Shown: positions 28,400 to 40,358, counted from the first letter of the stretch. The stretch: 64,000 nucleotides of DNA from Desulfomicrobium sp. ZS1 (GCF_024204645.1 NZ_CP100351.1:3560001-3624000), one strand, 5' to 3'. Made by a program: numbers and translations. Notes: a model not told the origin generated them from the letters alone.

Positions 28400-29791
28400 A
28401 TGAAAAAGGAAGCTTGCGGTTTATTTGGAATTTATGGGCATCCGGAAGCGGCGCGCATGACCTATTTCGGCCTTTACGCCCTCCAGCATCGCGGCCAGGA
28501 GAGCGCTGGCATCATCACCTGGGACGGCCAGACCATTCGCGAACAGCGCGGCATGGGGCTGGTCGCCGACGTGTTCGAGGAGCGCCATCTGGGGCATCAG
28601 CTCAAGGGCAGCGTGGCCATGGGCCACATCCGCTACTCCACCACGGGAGCCTCGCTGATCCGCAACGCCCAGCCTTTCAAGGTTACCTACAAGGGCATGA
28701 ACCTGGCGCTGGCCCACAACGGCAACCTGGTCAACACCATCTCCCTGCGTGAGGAGCTGGAAAACCAGGGCACCATCTTCCAGACCACCATGGACAGCGA
28801 AGTCATTATGCATCTGGTGGCGAAATACATGAACGGCGGCACCCCCGAAGAGGCCATCGCCAAGGCCTGCAGCCGCATCCAGGGCTCCTACAGCCTGCTT
28901 TTCATGGTCAACCAGAAGCTCATCGCCGTGCGCGATCCGTGGGGTTTTCGCCCCCTGTCCCTGGGCCGGGTCGGGGACGCCTATGTGCTGGCCTCCGAAA
29001 CCTGCGCCTTCGATTTGCTGGAGGCCGAATACTTGCGCTGTCTGGACCCCGGCGAGATGCTGGTCATCGAGGATGGCCGGATGATGTCGCACCGCTACAT
29101 GGAGCCCGCCGACAAGCAGAGTTCCTGCATTTTCGAGCTGATCTATTTCGCGCGTCCCGATTCTCTGGTCTTTGACCAGGAAGTGTACCACGCGCGCAAG
29201 AGCATGGGCAAGATCCTGGCCCAGGAATGCCCGTGCGATGCCGATTTCGTCATGCCCTTTCCCGATTCGGGCGTGTACGCGGCCGTGGGCTACGCCCAGG
29301 AGTCGGGCCTGCCGTTCGAGGCCTGCATGATCCGTAACCACTACGTGGGGCGGACCTTCATCCAGCCGACCCAGGGCATGCGGGACTTTTCCGTGCGCGT
29401 GAAGCTCAACCCGGTCAAGTCCATGATCAAGGGCAAGCGCGTGGTCATCGTCGAGGATTCCATCGTGCGCGGCACGACCATCCGCACCCGTGTCAAGCAA
29501 CTGCGTGAACTGGGCGCCAAGGAAATTCATATGCGCGTGAGCTGTCCGCCCATCCGCTACCCCTGCTACTACGGCATCGACTTTTCCTCCAAGGGCGAAC
29601 TCATCGCGGCCAACCATTCCGTGGCCGACATCGGTCGCTACCTGGGTTTGGACAGCCTGCACTACATCACCATCGGCGGGCTTTTGAAAGCCGTGCGCGG
29701 GCCTGAAAACTTCTGCCTGGCCTGCTTCAACGGCGCCTACCCCGTGCTGCCCGACGAAGGGATGGGCAAGCTGTCCCTGGAGTGCTGCTAG
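28400..29791 (+). CDS. purF: Amidophosphoribosyltransferase
   Basis: First committed enzyme of purine synthesis: PRPP plus glutamine to phosphoribosylamine. After a short propeptide the nucleophile is Cys6 (MKKEA|CGLFGIYGH). Glutaminase motifs HRGQESAGI and GHIRYSTTG, and the PRPP loop VVIVEDSIVRGTT are present. Cysteines CFNGAYP and those near 250-290 may bind a [4Fe-4S] cluster as in Bacillus-type PurF. 463 residues is normal. The downstream gene starts directly after its stop codon. Confidence 0.96.
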   Translation: MKKEACGLFGIYGHPEAARMTYFGLYALQHRGQESAGIITWDGQTIREQRGMGLVADVFEERHLGHQLKGSVAMGHIRYSTTGASLIRNAQPFKVTYKGMNLALAHNGNLVNTISLREELENQGTIFQTTMDSEVIMHLVAKYMNGGTPEEAIAKACSRIQGSYSLLFMVNQKLIAVRDPWGFRPLSLGRVGDAYVLASETCAFDLLEAEYLRCLDPGEMLVIEDGRMMSHRYMEPADKQSSCIFELIYFARPDSLVFDQEVYHARKSMGKILAQECPCDADFVMPFPDSGVYAAVGYAQESGLPFEACMIRNHYVGRTFIQPTQGMRDFSVRVKLNPVKSMIKGKRVVIVEDSIVRGTTIRTRVKQLRELGAKEIHMRVSCPPIRYPCYYGIDFSSKGELIAANHSVADIGRYLGLDSLHYITIGGLLKAVRGPENFCLACFNGAYPVLPDEGMGKLSLECC

Positions 29792-30787
29792 ATGAAGGTG
29801 GCCGATTCGCAGAAAGACTGGCTGGCCAAGGCCCGCGAGGTGCTCGACATCGAGGCCCGGGGTCTTGTCGCCGTTCGCGACCACTTGGGCGACTCTTTTG
29901 TGCGCGCCCTGGAGATCATGGCCGGGTGCTCGGGTCGGGTGGTGGTCACGGGCCTGGGCAAATCCGGCCTGGTCGGGCGCAAGATCGCGGCGACGCTGAG
30001 CAGCACAGGTACTCCGTCCTTTTTCCTGCATCCGGTGGAAGGAGCGCACGGAGATCTGGGCATGATCCGCCGTGAAGACGTCATCGTGGCCATCTCCAAC
30101 TCCGGCGAGACCGACGAACTGAACAACATCCTGCCTAGCCTGAAGAGTCTGGCCGGGCATGTCATCTCCTTGACAGGCGGAATCCATTCGACCATGGCCC
30201 GGCTGTCCGACGTGCTCATCGACACGTCCGTACCCTGCGAAGCCTGTCCGCACGGGCTTGCCCCCACGGCCAGCACCACGGCCACCCTGGCAGTGGGAGA
30301 CGCCCTGGCCGTCTGCCTCATTGATTGGAAATCCTTTGCCTTGGATGATTTTCGCCGGTTCCACCCCGGAGGCGCCCTGGGTCAGCGTCTGACCAAGAGG
30401 GTCGAAGAGCTGATGCGCTTCTCCCCTTTGCCCGTGGTGCCCAGTGGGGCATCTCTGGGACAGGCCCTGGATGTGCTCAACGCCGGGGGCCTGGGCTGCG
30501 TGTGCGTGGTGGACGGCGGGGGACATCTGCTGGGCCTTTTGACCGACGGCGATGTGCGCCGCCTCGTCTGCGCAGGTCGGCTGGCCCTGGACGCCGTGGT
30601 GGACTCGGTCATGACCGCCTCCCCTCTGCACGCCACTCCCGGGCAAAAAGCCGCCGAAGTCCTTGACATCATGGAGTCCAGGGCCATCACGGTGCTGCCG
30701 GTGGTCGCTCCGGACCAGACCTTGGCAGGCATGGTGCATATGCACGATGTGCTGGGTCAGGGCCGGGTCAAGTTTTCGCGTTCCTGA
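29792..30787 (+). CDS. kdsD: Arabinose-5-phosphate isomerase, KpsF/GutQ family
   Basis: Interconverts ribulose-5-phosphate and arabinose-5-phosphate, the first step to KDO for lipopolysaccharide. A SIS domain (about 40-180; VTGLGKSGLVGRKIAATLSS, EGAHGDLGM, AISNSGETDEL) is followed by two CBS domains (about 210-330). The 331 residues match KdsD (328). ATG follows the purF stop with no gap, so translation is likely coupled. Which paralogue (KdsD, KpsF or GutQ) cannot be decided from sequence alone. Confidence 0.9.
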   Translation: MKVADSQKDWLAKAREVLDIEARGLVAVRDHLGDSFVRALEIMAGCSGRVVVTGLGKSGLVGRKIAATLSSTGTPSFFLHPVEGAHGDLGMIRREDVIVAISNSGETDELNNILPSLKSLAGHVISLTGGIHSTMARLSDVLIDTSVPCEACPHGLAPTASTTATLAVGDALAVCLIDWKSFALDDFRRFHPGGALGQRLTKRVEELMRFSPLPVVPSGASLGQALDVLNAGGLGCVCVVDGGGHLLGLLTDGDVRRLVCAGRLALDAVVDSVMTASPLHATPGQKAAEVLDIMESRAITVLPVVAPDQTLAGMVHMHDVLGQGRVKFSRS

Positions 30788-30831
30788 AAAGCGGGACGCT
30801 TCCTTACAAACACACTTTTTCCCAAATAAAT

Positions 30832-31377
30832 ATGAACGATACATCCATTATTCATCCAGATGTCTGCAGTCGCTGCGCTGTCAGAGGCCGGACGTGCTGC
30901 GCGGTCGTAAGCGGAGACGAGGAATTTTGTTTTCCCATCTCCATCCCTGAAATGAACGCCATCCGTAGCGCCGGTCAGGGTGGGGACGATTCCTTTGTAC
31001 TGGTCGCCAATACCCCCGGTTTTGTTGAACAGCTTGGTTTTCTGATGCCGGAGCGCGACATAAAGGCCGCATTTCCCAGGCAGGGCTCTCATTGGCGGCT
31101 GGCCACAACCGCCCAGGGCGAATGCACTTTTCTGGGGCGCGAGGGATGTATTCTGGATCGGAGCGTGCGGCCGATCTACTGCCGGCTTTTTCCGCTTTGG
31201 CAATTTCAGGGGCAGCTGACCTGGTTCACCGCCGCCGAATGTCTGGCCAACGAAGAATGCGGCTCTCTTGCAGCCATGATCGAGGCCATGCACACAAGTC
31301 GGGCGGAGGTCAGGGATCTTTTTACCGAAATGTGTTCAAAGCTGGGGCTTGAACCGGACGCGAAGGTGAAATCATGA
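30832..31377 (+). CDS. YkgJ-family cysteine-cluster protein
   Basis: 181 residues with the metal-binding cysteine pattern CSRCAVRGRTCC near residue 10, a further Cys at about 35, and REGCILDRSVRPIYCRLFP near 105-123, matching the zinc or iron cluster family PF03692. No biochemical role is firmly known for the family. Its stop overlaps the start of the PBP gene by four bases (ATGA), so the two are coupled. Confidence 0.8.
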   Translation: MNDTSIIHPDVCSRCAVRGRTCCAVVSGDEEFCFPISIPEMNAIRSAGQGGDDSFVLVANTPGFVEQLGFLMPERDIKAAFPRQGSHWRLATTAQGECTFLGREGCILDRSVRPIYCRLFPLWQFQGQLTWFTAAECLANEECGSLAAMIEAMHTSRAEVRDLFTEMCSKLGLEPDAKVKS

Positions 31378-33710
31378 AAGTTCTGAAAATATTGCTGGCG
31401 TTCATTGTGCTGGGCGTATTTCTGGCGGCGGGCGCAGGAGTAGGTCTCTACTATTGGGCGCAGGAAGATCTGCCCGGATTCACGAAGCTCAGCGATTATT
31501 CTCCGGCCTTGGCCACGACGGTCCGGGCCCGCGATGGCAGAATCCTCGGTTATTTTTATCGAGAAAAACGATTTCTCATTCCCTTGTCGATGATGAGTCC
31601 GGTTACGGTTAAGGCCTTTCTGGCTGCCGAGGATTCCGGGTTCTATCAGCATGAGGGCGTGGACCTGCCCGGTATTTTTCGGGCGGCCGTCAAGAATTTC
31701 ATAGCCGGAGGCATTGTCCAGGGCGGCAGCACCATTACCCAGCAGGTCATCAAGTCCATGCTGCTGACTCCCGAGCGCAGCTACGAGCGCAAGCTCAAGG
31801 AAGTCATCCTGGCCTATCGTCTGGAAAAATACTTGAGCAAGGATGAGATCCTGACAATCTATCTCAATCAGATCTACCTTGGCGCCAAGGCCTACGGGGT
31901 GGAAGCCGCCGCGAGGGAGTATTTCGGCGTGAACGCTTCCCAGCTGAGCCTTGCCCAGGCCGCGTTGCTGGCAGGCCTGCCCAAGGCTCCGTCGCGGTAC
32001 TCGCCCTATGGCAACCCGGAGCGGGCCAGGGAGCGGCAGCTTTATGTTCTTGCCCGGCTGAGAGATCTGGGCTGGATCGCCGGCGCCGAGTACGAAGCCG
32101 CCGTGAACGAACCCCTGGTTTACGGGGCGCAGGAAGATCCGTCCTGGAAAGTGGGCCCTTACTATCTTGAAGAGGTGCGGCGGCAGCTGGTCGACAGTTA
32201 TGGCGAAGACATGGTCTATGGCGGAGGCCTGCAAGTGCGAACCGCCATGGACATGGACCATCAGATCATTGCCGACCAGGCCCTGCGTACGGGTTTGGTT
32301 GAGACCGCCAAACGTCACGGCTGGCAAGGGCCGGTCAAACACCTCGATGTGGACGGGTATGAAGAGTTCCTGAAGACGCGGCAGCTCGGAGAGTCCAGCC
32401 CCGGAGATTGGATGCAGGTTCTGGTCACGGGCGTGGAAAAAGCCGGGGCCACAGTGCGCTTCGGCGACAAATCGGGCATTGTTCCCGTCGCTTCCATGAG
32501 CTGGGCCCGGATGCCCAACCCCAAGCTGGCGCCGGAAGAGGCGGGCAATGTGAGCGACGCCCGCAAGGTGGTCAAGCCCGGCGACGTGATCTGGGTCTCG
32601 GTGGAAGAGGTGCTGGAAGACAAGCCCTGGAAGCTTCAGCTCGAGCAGGAGCCCAAGGTCGAAGGCGCGCTTGTGTCCATGGATCCGCAGAGCGGGGAGG
32701 TGCTTGCGCTGTGCGGGGGGTACGATTTTTTCCGCAGCCAGTTCAACCGGGCGACCCAGGCACTGCGCCAGCCCGGATCGGCCTTCAAGCCCATCGTCTA
32801 TTCCGCGGCGCTGGATAACGGCTTCACCGCCGCAAGTATCGTGCTGGATGCCCCTATCGTCTATCAGGACGGCAGCGGGGAGATGTGGAAGCCCGAAAAT
32901 TTTGAAGGGATTTTCTACGGTCCGACGCTCCTGCGCACGGCCCTGGTCAAATCCCGCAACCTTGTCACCATTCGCGTGGCCCAGCAGGTGGGCATCAATA
33001 CCATCGTCGAGCGAGGCAAGGCTCTGGGACTGACCGGAGTCATGGAGCCGAACCTTTCCCTGGCCCTGGGGTCCGGGCAGTTTACGCCGCTCAATATGTG
33101 TCAGGCCTATACGGCGTTTCCCCGTGGCGGCACCAGCATCAAGCCCCGACTGATCGAAAGCGTGGTCTCGCCCTGGGGCGAACAGCTGTTTTCGGCCACG
33201 CAGGAAGTGAGCGAGGCCATGCCCCCGGAAACCGCCTATATCATTTCGCACCTCTTGCAACAGGTCGTGCAGCACGGGACAGGCGCCCGCGCCAAGGTCC
33301 TGGGACGCCCGGTGGCGGGCAAGACCGGTACCACCAACGACGAACAGGATGCCTGGTTCATGGGCTTTTCGCCCTATCTGCTGACCGGGGTCTGGGTGGG
33401 CTACGATCAGGTCCGGCCCATGGGCAAATACGAGACCGGCGCCCGGGCCGCCCTGCCTATCTGGATCGACTACCGGAGCAAGGTCGAACCAAACTACCCT
33501 GTGCAGGACTTTCAGGCACCTCCCGGCATCGTCATGGCCCGGGTGGATGCACGCACCGGCCGCTTGGCAGGTCCGGGAGCGGCCGAAGCCTTTATGCTGC
33601 CTTTCCAGAACGGCACGGAGCCGTTGCCGTCCGCGGGTCTGGATGAACTGGACGCCGATCCGGGCTCCTCCAATGCCGGCGGGGAAAGCCTGCTCAAGCA
33701 GATCTTCTAG
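31374..33710 (+). CDS. Class A penicillin-binding protein (PBP1A type)
   Basis: Bifunctional peptidoglycan synthase, 778 residues. Signal anchor at about 3-26, then a GT51 glycosyltransferase with catalytic Glu86 (FLAAEDSGFYQHEG), GGSTITQQ and EKYLSKDEILTIYLNQIYLG. The transpeptidase has SxxK Ser near 469 (PGSAFKP), SRN near 527 and KTGTT near 648. An OB-like insert separates the two domains, as in PBP1A. It sits between the YkgJ-like gene and a gate-domain membrane protein, 4 bp apart. Confidence 0.95.
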   Translation: MKVLKILLAFIVLGVFLAAGAGVGLYYWAQEDLPGFTKLSDYSPALATTVRARDGRILGYFYREKRFLIPLSMMSPVTVKAFLAAEDSGFYQHEGVDLPGIFRAAVKNFIAGGIVQGGSTITQQVIKSMLLTPERSYERKLKEVILAYRLEKYLSKDEILTIYLNQIYLGAKAYGVEAAAREYFGVNASQLSLAQAALLAGLPKAPSRYSPYGNPERARERQLYVLARLRDLGWIAGAEYEAAVNEPLVYGAQEDPSWKVGPYYLEEVRRQLVDSYGEDMVYGGGLQVRTAMDMDHQIIADQALRTGLVETAKRHGWQGPVKHLDVDGYEEFLKTRQLGESSPGDWMQVLVTGVEKAGATVRFGDKSGIVPVASMSWARMPNPKLAPEEAGNVSDARKVVKPGDVIWVSVEEVLEDKPWKLQLEQEPKVEGALVSMDPQSGEVLALCGGYDFFRSQFNRATQALRQPGSAFKPIVYSAALDNGFTAASIVLDAPIVYQDGSGEMWKPENFEGIFYGPTLLRTALVKSRNLVTIRVAQQVGINTIVERGKALGLTGVMEPNLSLALGSGQFTPLNMCQAYTAFPRGGTSIKPRLIESVVSPWGEQLFSATQEVSEAMPPETAYIISHLLQQVVQHGTGARAKVLGRPVAGKTGTTNDEQDAWFMGFSPYLLTGVWVGYDQVRPMGKYETGARAALPIWIDYRSKVEPNYPVQDFQAPPGIVMARVDARTGRLAGPGAAEAFMLPFQNGTEPLPSAGLDELDADPGSSNAGGESLLKQIF

Positions 33711-33714
33711 ATTG

Positions 33715-34740
33715 ATGAACATCCTACAAGAAACAAAGGATATTTTGCAGCGCTCGGGGCGTATCAGCCTCGAACTCTACAAGATCATGATCCCGATCAT
33801 CATTGTGGTCAAAGTCCTGCAGGAGCTGGGACTTATCGTCTGGCTTGCCCGGCCGCTGGCTCCGGTCATGCACTTGGTGGGGCTGCCCGGGGAGATGGGT
33901 CTTGTCTGGGCCACGGCCCTGATCAACAACATCTATGGGAGCATGATCGTTTTCGTGTCTCTGGCCGGGCAGCATGATCTGAGCGTGGCGCAGGTCACGG
34001 TGCTTGGCGTCATGATCCTGGTCGCCCACGGTCTGCCCGTGGAGTTGCAGATCGTGCGCAAGTCCGGGCCAAGGATAGGCTTTCAGGCCGTGCTGCGCAT
34101 CGGCGGGGCGCTGACGCTGGGCTGGCTCCTGTCCCGGATATATGCATGGGGCGGATGGCTGCAGGAGGCGAGCGTCATTGTCTGGCAGCCCCGTCCCGAG
34201 AGCGAGAGCCTGCTGTCCTGGGGACTGGGGCAGGTGCAGAACCTGGCCATGATATTCGTCATCATCACCATCTTGAGCGCGGTCATGCGCGTGTTCACGG
34301 CCATCGGCCTGACCGGGCTGTGCGTGCGGCTGCTGGCTCCGGTCCTGCGTGTGCTCGGCATCGGTTCCGAGGCCGGGACCCTGACCATCGTCGGCATGAT
34401 CATGGGACTGGCCTACGGCGGGGGCATGATCATGCACGAGGCTCACTCGGGCAAGGTCGGGTCCAAGGACATCTTTTCGTCACTTAGCCTCATGGGGCTG
34501 TCCCATTCGGTCTTCGAAGACACCTTGCTCATGGTCGTCATCGGGGGGCATGTCTCCGGGCTGCTCTGGGCGCGGATCATCTTCACCCTTGTTGTCATTG
34601 CCCTTCTGGTGCGCGTGGTCGCTTGGCTGGGGGACGACTTCTTCTACCGTCGCCTTTTCAAGCCCGTCGAAGTCTATTCCAAACCCGAGCCCTGCTGTCC
34701 GGGCGCGGCCTCGCCGGAAGTCATACCGGGGAGGAAATAA
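33715..34740 (+). CDS. Nucleoside recognition (Gate) domain membrane protein
   Basis: 341 residues, about eight hydrophobic segments, two Gate-type regions (PF07670). The first is near 35-145 (VGLPGEMGLVWATALINNIYG) and the second near 190-310 (GMIMGLAYGGGMIMHEA, GLSHSVFEDTLLM). Related proteins include SpmA/SpmB and FeoB-type gates, and the transported substrate is unknown. Start placed at ATG 33715, four bases after the PBP stop; the frame extends further upstream only inside the PBP gene. Confidence 0.8.
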   Translation: MNILQETKDILQRSGRISLELYKIMIPIIIVVKVLQELGLIVWLARPLAPVMHLVGLPGEMGLVWATALINNIYGSMIVFVSLAGQHDLSVAQVTVLGVMILVAHGLPVELQIVRKSGPRIGFQAVLRIGGALTLGWLLSRIYAWGGWLQEASVIVWQPRPESESLLSWGLGQVQNLAMIFVIITILSAVMRVFTAIGLTGLCVRLLAPVLRVLGIGSEAGTLTIVGMIMGLAYGGGMIMHEAHSGKVGSKDIFSSLSLMGLSHSVFEDTLLMVVIGGHVSGLLWARIIFTLVVIALLVRVVAWLGDDFFYRRLFKPVEVYSKPEPCCPGAASPEVIPGRK

Positions 34741-34783
34741 GTCCGTGGAAATTCTTTTCAACGCAAATCAAGGTGTATCAACC

Positions 34784-35845
34784 ATGCCTTACGCCAGGCG
34801 GCTTCAATCCCTGAAAGATCTCATGCAGGCTCAGGATATCGACGCCCTGCTCGTGATCCATCCGGCCAACCGTTTTTATTTGTCCGGATTCGAGCTGCAT
34901 GACGGTCAATGCAACGAGAGCTCGGGCTGTCTGCTGATCTGCTCGAACGGGCCGGACTGGCTGCTGACCGATGCCCGCTTCACGGAGGAGGCGCGGCGTC
35001 ACTGGTCCGCTGAAAACGTGCATGTTTACGGCGCGCCGCGCATGGAGAAGATCGCCGCCTTCGCTCAGAGCCTGGGCATCCGCGATTTGTGGGTCGAGAC
35101 CCACGCCATGTGCGCGGAAATGTATCTGGAGCTGGGCAAGAGCCTGAATCTGCACCCGGCCCCGCGGCTGGTGGAAGAGTTGCGCACCGTCAAGGATGGC
35201 GAGGAGCTGGCCAGGATCAAGACCTCTTGCGCCCTGAACCATGCGGTGTACGATGTCTTGCGGCCGCAGCTTGTGCCGGGGCTGACGGAACGGGACGTGG
35301 CCTGGATGCTGGAGAAGGCGTTTCGGGATGGCGGAGCGGAAGGCCTCAGCTTTGCGCCCATCGTCGGTTTCGGTCCCAACGCGGCGCTGCCCCATGCCAC
35401 GCCGGGAGAAGCGCGCCTTGATTCGGAAACGCCGGTCCTGATTGACATGGGCGGAAGGCTGAACGGGTATTGCTCGGACCAGACCCGGACGTGGTGGATC
35501 GGGGACAGGCCGACGGATGATTTCCGGCGCACTCTGGAGCTTGTGCAAGAGGCCCAGGCCCGGGCCATCGCCAGGGTTGCTCCCGGCGTGAGCACGGATG
35601 AGCTGCACGCCACGGCCAGGGATTTTTTCGCACGCCATGGTGTGGCCGAGCATTTCACCCACTCCCTGGGCCACGGCATCGGCCTTGAGACCCACGAAGC
35701 GCCAGGAGTCGGACCCATCCGCCCGACAGTTCTGAGACCCGGCATGGTCATCACCGTGGAGCCGGGTCTGTATTATCCCGAGTGGGGCGGAGTACGCTGG
35801 GAACACATGGTCGTGGTGACGAAGGACGGCCATGAAGTGCTCTGA
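34784..35845 (+). CDS. M24 metallopeptidase, Xaa-Pro aminopeptidase type
   Basis: Removes an N-terminal residue preceding proline. It has a creatinase-like N-domain (about 1-125) and the pita-bread domain with metal ligands in LIDMGGRLNGYCSDQTRTWW (two Asp), HSLGHGIGLETHE (His), and two Glu in TVEPGLYYPEWGGVRWEHM. ATG 34784 gives 353 residues, the common length. A GTG at 34745 behind GGGAGG would add 13 residues and cannot be excluded. It is 43 bp from the preceding gene stop and overlaps the next gene by 14 bp. Confidence 0.9.
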   Translation: MPYARRLQSLKDLMQAQDIDALLVIHPANRFYLSGFELHDGQCNESSGCLLICSNGPDWLLTDARFTEEARRHWSAENVHVYGAPRMEKIAAFAQSLGIRDLWVETHAMCAEMYLELGKSLNLHPAPRLVEELRTVKDGEELARIKTSCALNHAVYDVLRPQLVPGLTERDVAWMLEKAFRDGGAEGLSFAPIVGFGPNAALPHATPGEARLDSETPVLIDMGGRLNGYCSDQTRTWWIGDRPTDDFRRTLELVQEAQARAIARVAPGVSTDELHATARDFFARHGVAEHFTHSLGHGIGLETHEAPGVGPIRPTVLRPGMVITVEPGLYYPEWGGVRWEHMVVVTKDGHEVL

Positions 35846-36140
35846 GTCATCGGCACAAGCGCCCGGCAAATCACGGCCACGAAAGACCAGACGGGAGTGG
35901 CCCCTTGCGCCGCCAAGACGGTCCAGTGAAGTCCTCTATGCCGAGGTGCCCCGCAACCAGATCGCCCTCTACCGTTTCCTGCTCGAAGGTTACGACAATC
36001 TGGCCATCATGAGCGTGGTCGACCGCTATCGGGCCGTGATCAAGCTGCGCTTCACGCCCGACGCGGAGCGCACCCTGCGCGGGGTTCTCCAGGCGCAGGG
36101 CGCGAAACTCATCGAGTCGCCGGGACGTTCAGTCGGCTAG
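35832..36140 (+). CDS. DUF4911-like small protein (102 aa)
   Basis: Residues about 35-98 (RFLLEGYDNLAIMSVVDRY, then a beta-rich AVIKLRF stretch) resemble the small alpha/beta DUF4911 family of deltaproteobacteria. Residues 1-33 are a basic, Pro/Arg-rich tail that may reflect an over-long start. It overlaps the M24 gene by 14 bp and converges on tatD with a 12-bp overlap at the 3' ends. Function unknown. Confidence 0.7.
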   Translation: MKCSESSAQAPGKSRPRKTRREWPLAPPRRSSEVLYAEVPRNQIALYRFLLEGYDNLAIMSVVDRYRAVIKLRFTPDAERTLRGVLQAQGAKLIESPGRSVG

Positions 36141-36947
36141 GCCGAAAAATTTTCGTGCGTTGTCCCCGCAGCGGGACCACAATTCATGCAGATCCTCGCC
36201 GCGCAGCAGGGCGATTTCGCGCGCCGTGAAACCGAGCAGGGCCGGTTCGTTGGTCTTGCCCCGGTAGGGCTCGGGGGAAAGGTAGGGGCAGTCCGTTTCC
36301 AGCAGCAGGCGGTCCGCCGGAATGGTTTTGACCGCCTGGCGCAGCGCTTCCGACTTTGCGTAGGTCACCGTGCCGGGCACGGAGACGTGCCAGCCGCGTT
36401 CCGTGATGAGCCTGGCCCAATCCGGTCCCAGGCCGAAGCAATGCCACAGCAGGGGACGACCGCCGAAGCCGGCTTGGTCGAGTATGGCCAGGCAGTCGTC
36501 CTCGGCGTCGCGGCAGTGGATGACGACACGCTGGTCCAATTCCCGGGCCAGATCGAGCTGTCTGCGAAACCAGCGCTGCTGGTCCTCTTTGGGCGAAAAA
36601 TCATAATAATAGTCCAGTCCGATTTCCCCTACGGCACGCAGCCGCGAATCCTCCTGAAAGGCCGCCCGCATGTCCTTTACGTCGGCTTCCGTCATTTTCG
36701 CGGCATCGTGCGGGTGGACGCCAAGCAGGAAAAAGACGTCCTGGTGCCGTTCAAAGAGGGCGCGGCCCGCGCGGTAGGCCTGAGGACCCAGAAAAACATT
36801 GCCCACGGTGCGCACTCCGCAGGCCAAAGCCCGCTTAAGGATCGCATCCACGTCATAGTCCCGGCCGTCAAGATGGGCATGGCTGTCCGCGCCGACTGGG
36901 GATAACCCCAGCGTTTCTGGAAGCTGACGCTCCTTTTTTTTGCTCAT
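36129..36947 (-). CDS. TatD-family metal-dependent deoxyribonuclease
   Basis: 272 residues from ATG 36947; the open frame runs further upstream without typical sequence. Metal ligands are visible in DSHAHLD, GEIGLDYYYDFS, VIHCRDAEDD, WHCFG and LETDCPYLSPEPYRGK. Members act as 3'-5' DNases in DNA repair or as D-tyrosyl-tRNA deacylase-like hydrolases. It follows the Trm112-like gene by 2 bp on the same strand. Confidence 0.92.
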   Translation of the reverse strand: MSKKKERQLPETLGLSPVGADSHAHLDGRDYDVDAILKRALACGVRTVGNVFLGPQAYRAGRALFERHQDVFFLLGVHPHDAAKMTEADVKDMRAAFQEDSRLRAVGEIGLDYYYDFSPKEDQQRWFRRQLDLARELDQRVVIHCRDAEDDCLAILDQAGFGGRPLLWHCFGLGPDWARLITERGWHVSVPGTVTYAKSEALRQAVKTIPADRLLLETDCPYLSPEPYRGKTNEPALLGFTAREIALLRGEDLHELWSRCGDNARKFFGLAD

Positions 36948-36949
36948 TC

Positions 36950-37147
36950 CTATTTCTCGCGTACGCCCTGGTCCCATTGTTCCACGGGAATGGCTTCGTC
37001 GATGAGCATGACCGGGATTTCCTCGCGAATGGGATAGACCAGACCGCACGCTCCGCATTTGAGCCCTTCTTCCTGAGGAAGAAGTTCCAGGTCGCCCTTG
37101 CATTTCGGGCAGGCCAGAATTTGTAAGAGTTCCTTGTTTAAGGCCAT
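36950..37147 (-). CDS. Trm112-family zinc-ribbon protein (65 aa)
   Basis: Short protein with CPKCKGDL and CGACGLVYPIREEIPVML, the Trm112/YcaR pattern. In eukaryotes and archaea Trm112 activates methyltransferases; the bacterial role is less clear. It heads a two-gene unit with tatD (2-bp gap) and is divergent from coaX. GGAGG stands before ATG 37147. Confidence 0.9.
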   Translation of the reverse strand: MALNKELLQILACPKCKGDLELLPQEEGLKCGACGLVYPIREEIPVMLIDEAIPVEQWDQGVREK

Positions 37148-37270
37148 GATTCCTCCACGTGAGAATGATACGATGTTGAAAAGGGGCTTATCCTGAACGA
37201 AAACGCGTTACAAGCAGACAGATGCCACGCGGTCCTTGAGTTTTCAAACCAATGCGATACAACCGCATCC

Positions 37271-39393
<2,123 letters not shown>

Positions 39394-39403
39394 CCACCGT
39401 TTT

Positions 39404-39430
39404 GGGCGCGCTTCGGCGCGCCCTTTTTTT
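39404..39430 (+). terminator. Terminator after eno
   Basis: Perfect 8-bp GGGCGCGC/GCGCGCCC stem, TTCG loop, seven T. folD starts only 19 bp beyond it, so folD depends on readthrough or on a promoter inside eno. Confidence 0.9.
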
Positions 39431-39449
39431 ATCTTGAGCCGAGGACAAC

Positions 39450-40295
39450 ATGCAAATCATCGACGGAAAAAAGACAGCCGCCGCTATCCGTCAGGAACTC
39501 AAAGATCAGGTCGCGGTGTTGACGGCCAGACACGGCCGCGCGCCCGGTCTGGCGGTGATCCTGGTCGGTGGCGATCCCGCTTCGCAGGTCTATGTCCGCA
39601 ACAAGGAGCGGGCTTGCGAGGACGTGGGTATCATCTCCAAGGGTTTTCGCCTCCCCGAAGACGTTCCCCAGGCCCAGCTGGAAGATACGATCATGTATCT
39701 GAACAGCGATTCCGCGATCGACGGTCTGCTGCTGCAACTGCCCCTGCCCAAGGGCTTGGACAGCCAGCGCTGCCTTGACCTGATCAGCCCCTCCAAGGAT
39801 GTGGACGGCTTTCACCCCATGAACATGGGGCGCCTGGCCCTGGGTCTGCCCTGCCTGCGTTCCTGCACTCCGGCCGGGATCATGACGCTCATGGAACGCC
39901 ACGGCATCGACGTGGCCGGAAAGAAGGCCGTGGTCATCGGGCGCAGCAACATTGTCGGCAAGCCTTTGGCGCTGATGCTTCTGCAGAAAAATGCCACGGT
40001 CACGGTCTGTCATTCCCGGACCCGTGACATCGCCGAGGAAGTGCGCAGCGCGGACATCGTTCTGGCTGCCGTGGGCATTCCCAGATTCGTGACCCGCGAC
40101 ATGGTCAAGCCCGGTGCCGTGGTCATCGACGTGGGCATCAACCGCACCGATCTGGGCCTGGTCGGGGACTGTGATTTCGAAGGACTGCGGGATGTGGCTT
40201 CGGCTATGACCCCGGTCCCCGGCGGCGTGGGGCCCATGACCATCGCCCAACTTCTGGTCAACACGCTTGAGGCCTACGTGGAGCACGTGGGCTAG
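39450..40295 (+). CDS. folD: Methylenetetrahydrofolate dehydrogenase / methenyltetrahydrofolate cyclohydrolase
   Basis: Bifunctional one-carbon enzyme, 281 residues. It shows [29 protein letters not shown] and [13 protein letters not shown], and the first domain holds the conserved region [17 protein letters not shown] with its catalytic lysine. Sulfate reducers use it in one-carbon and C1 oxidation chemistry. ATG 39450 lies just after the eno terminator. Confidence 0.96.
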   Translation: MQIIDGKKTAAAIRQELKDQVAVLTARHGRAPGLAVILVGGDPASQVYVRNKERACEDVGIISKGFRLPEDVPQAQLEDTIMYLNSDSAIDGLLLQLPLPKGLDSQRCLDLISPSKDVDGFHPMNMGRLALGLPCLRSCTPAGIMTLMERHGIDVAGKKAVVIGRSNIVGKPLALMLLQKNATVTVCHSRTRDIAEEVRSADIVLAAVGIPRFVTRDMVKPGAVVIDVGINRTDLGLVGDCDFEGLRDVASAMTPVPGGVGPMTIAQLLVNTLEAYVEHVG

Positions 40296-40311
40296 TGGCT
40301 TCATAAACAGC

Positions 40312-40333
40312 AAAGGGGCCACAAGGCCCCTTT
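40312..40333. terminator. Hairpin between convergent folD and the MEMO gene
   Basis: Perfect 9-bp AAAGGGGCC/GGCCCCTTT stem on an ACAA loop. T and A tracts within the stem allow action in both directions. Confidence 0.65.
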
Positions 40334-40358
40334 CCCGCATTCTTTTCCGCCGCCAATC

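Noticed and set aside
28421-30844. Long open frame antisense to purF and kdsD
   Set aside because: It crosses two well-defined genes and a gene boundary; composition is that of a shadow frame.
31206-33722. Long open frame antisense to the class A PBP gene
   Set aside because: Same cause as for carB: no start context, no recognisable family, and the sense frame has all PBP motifs.
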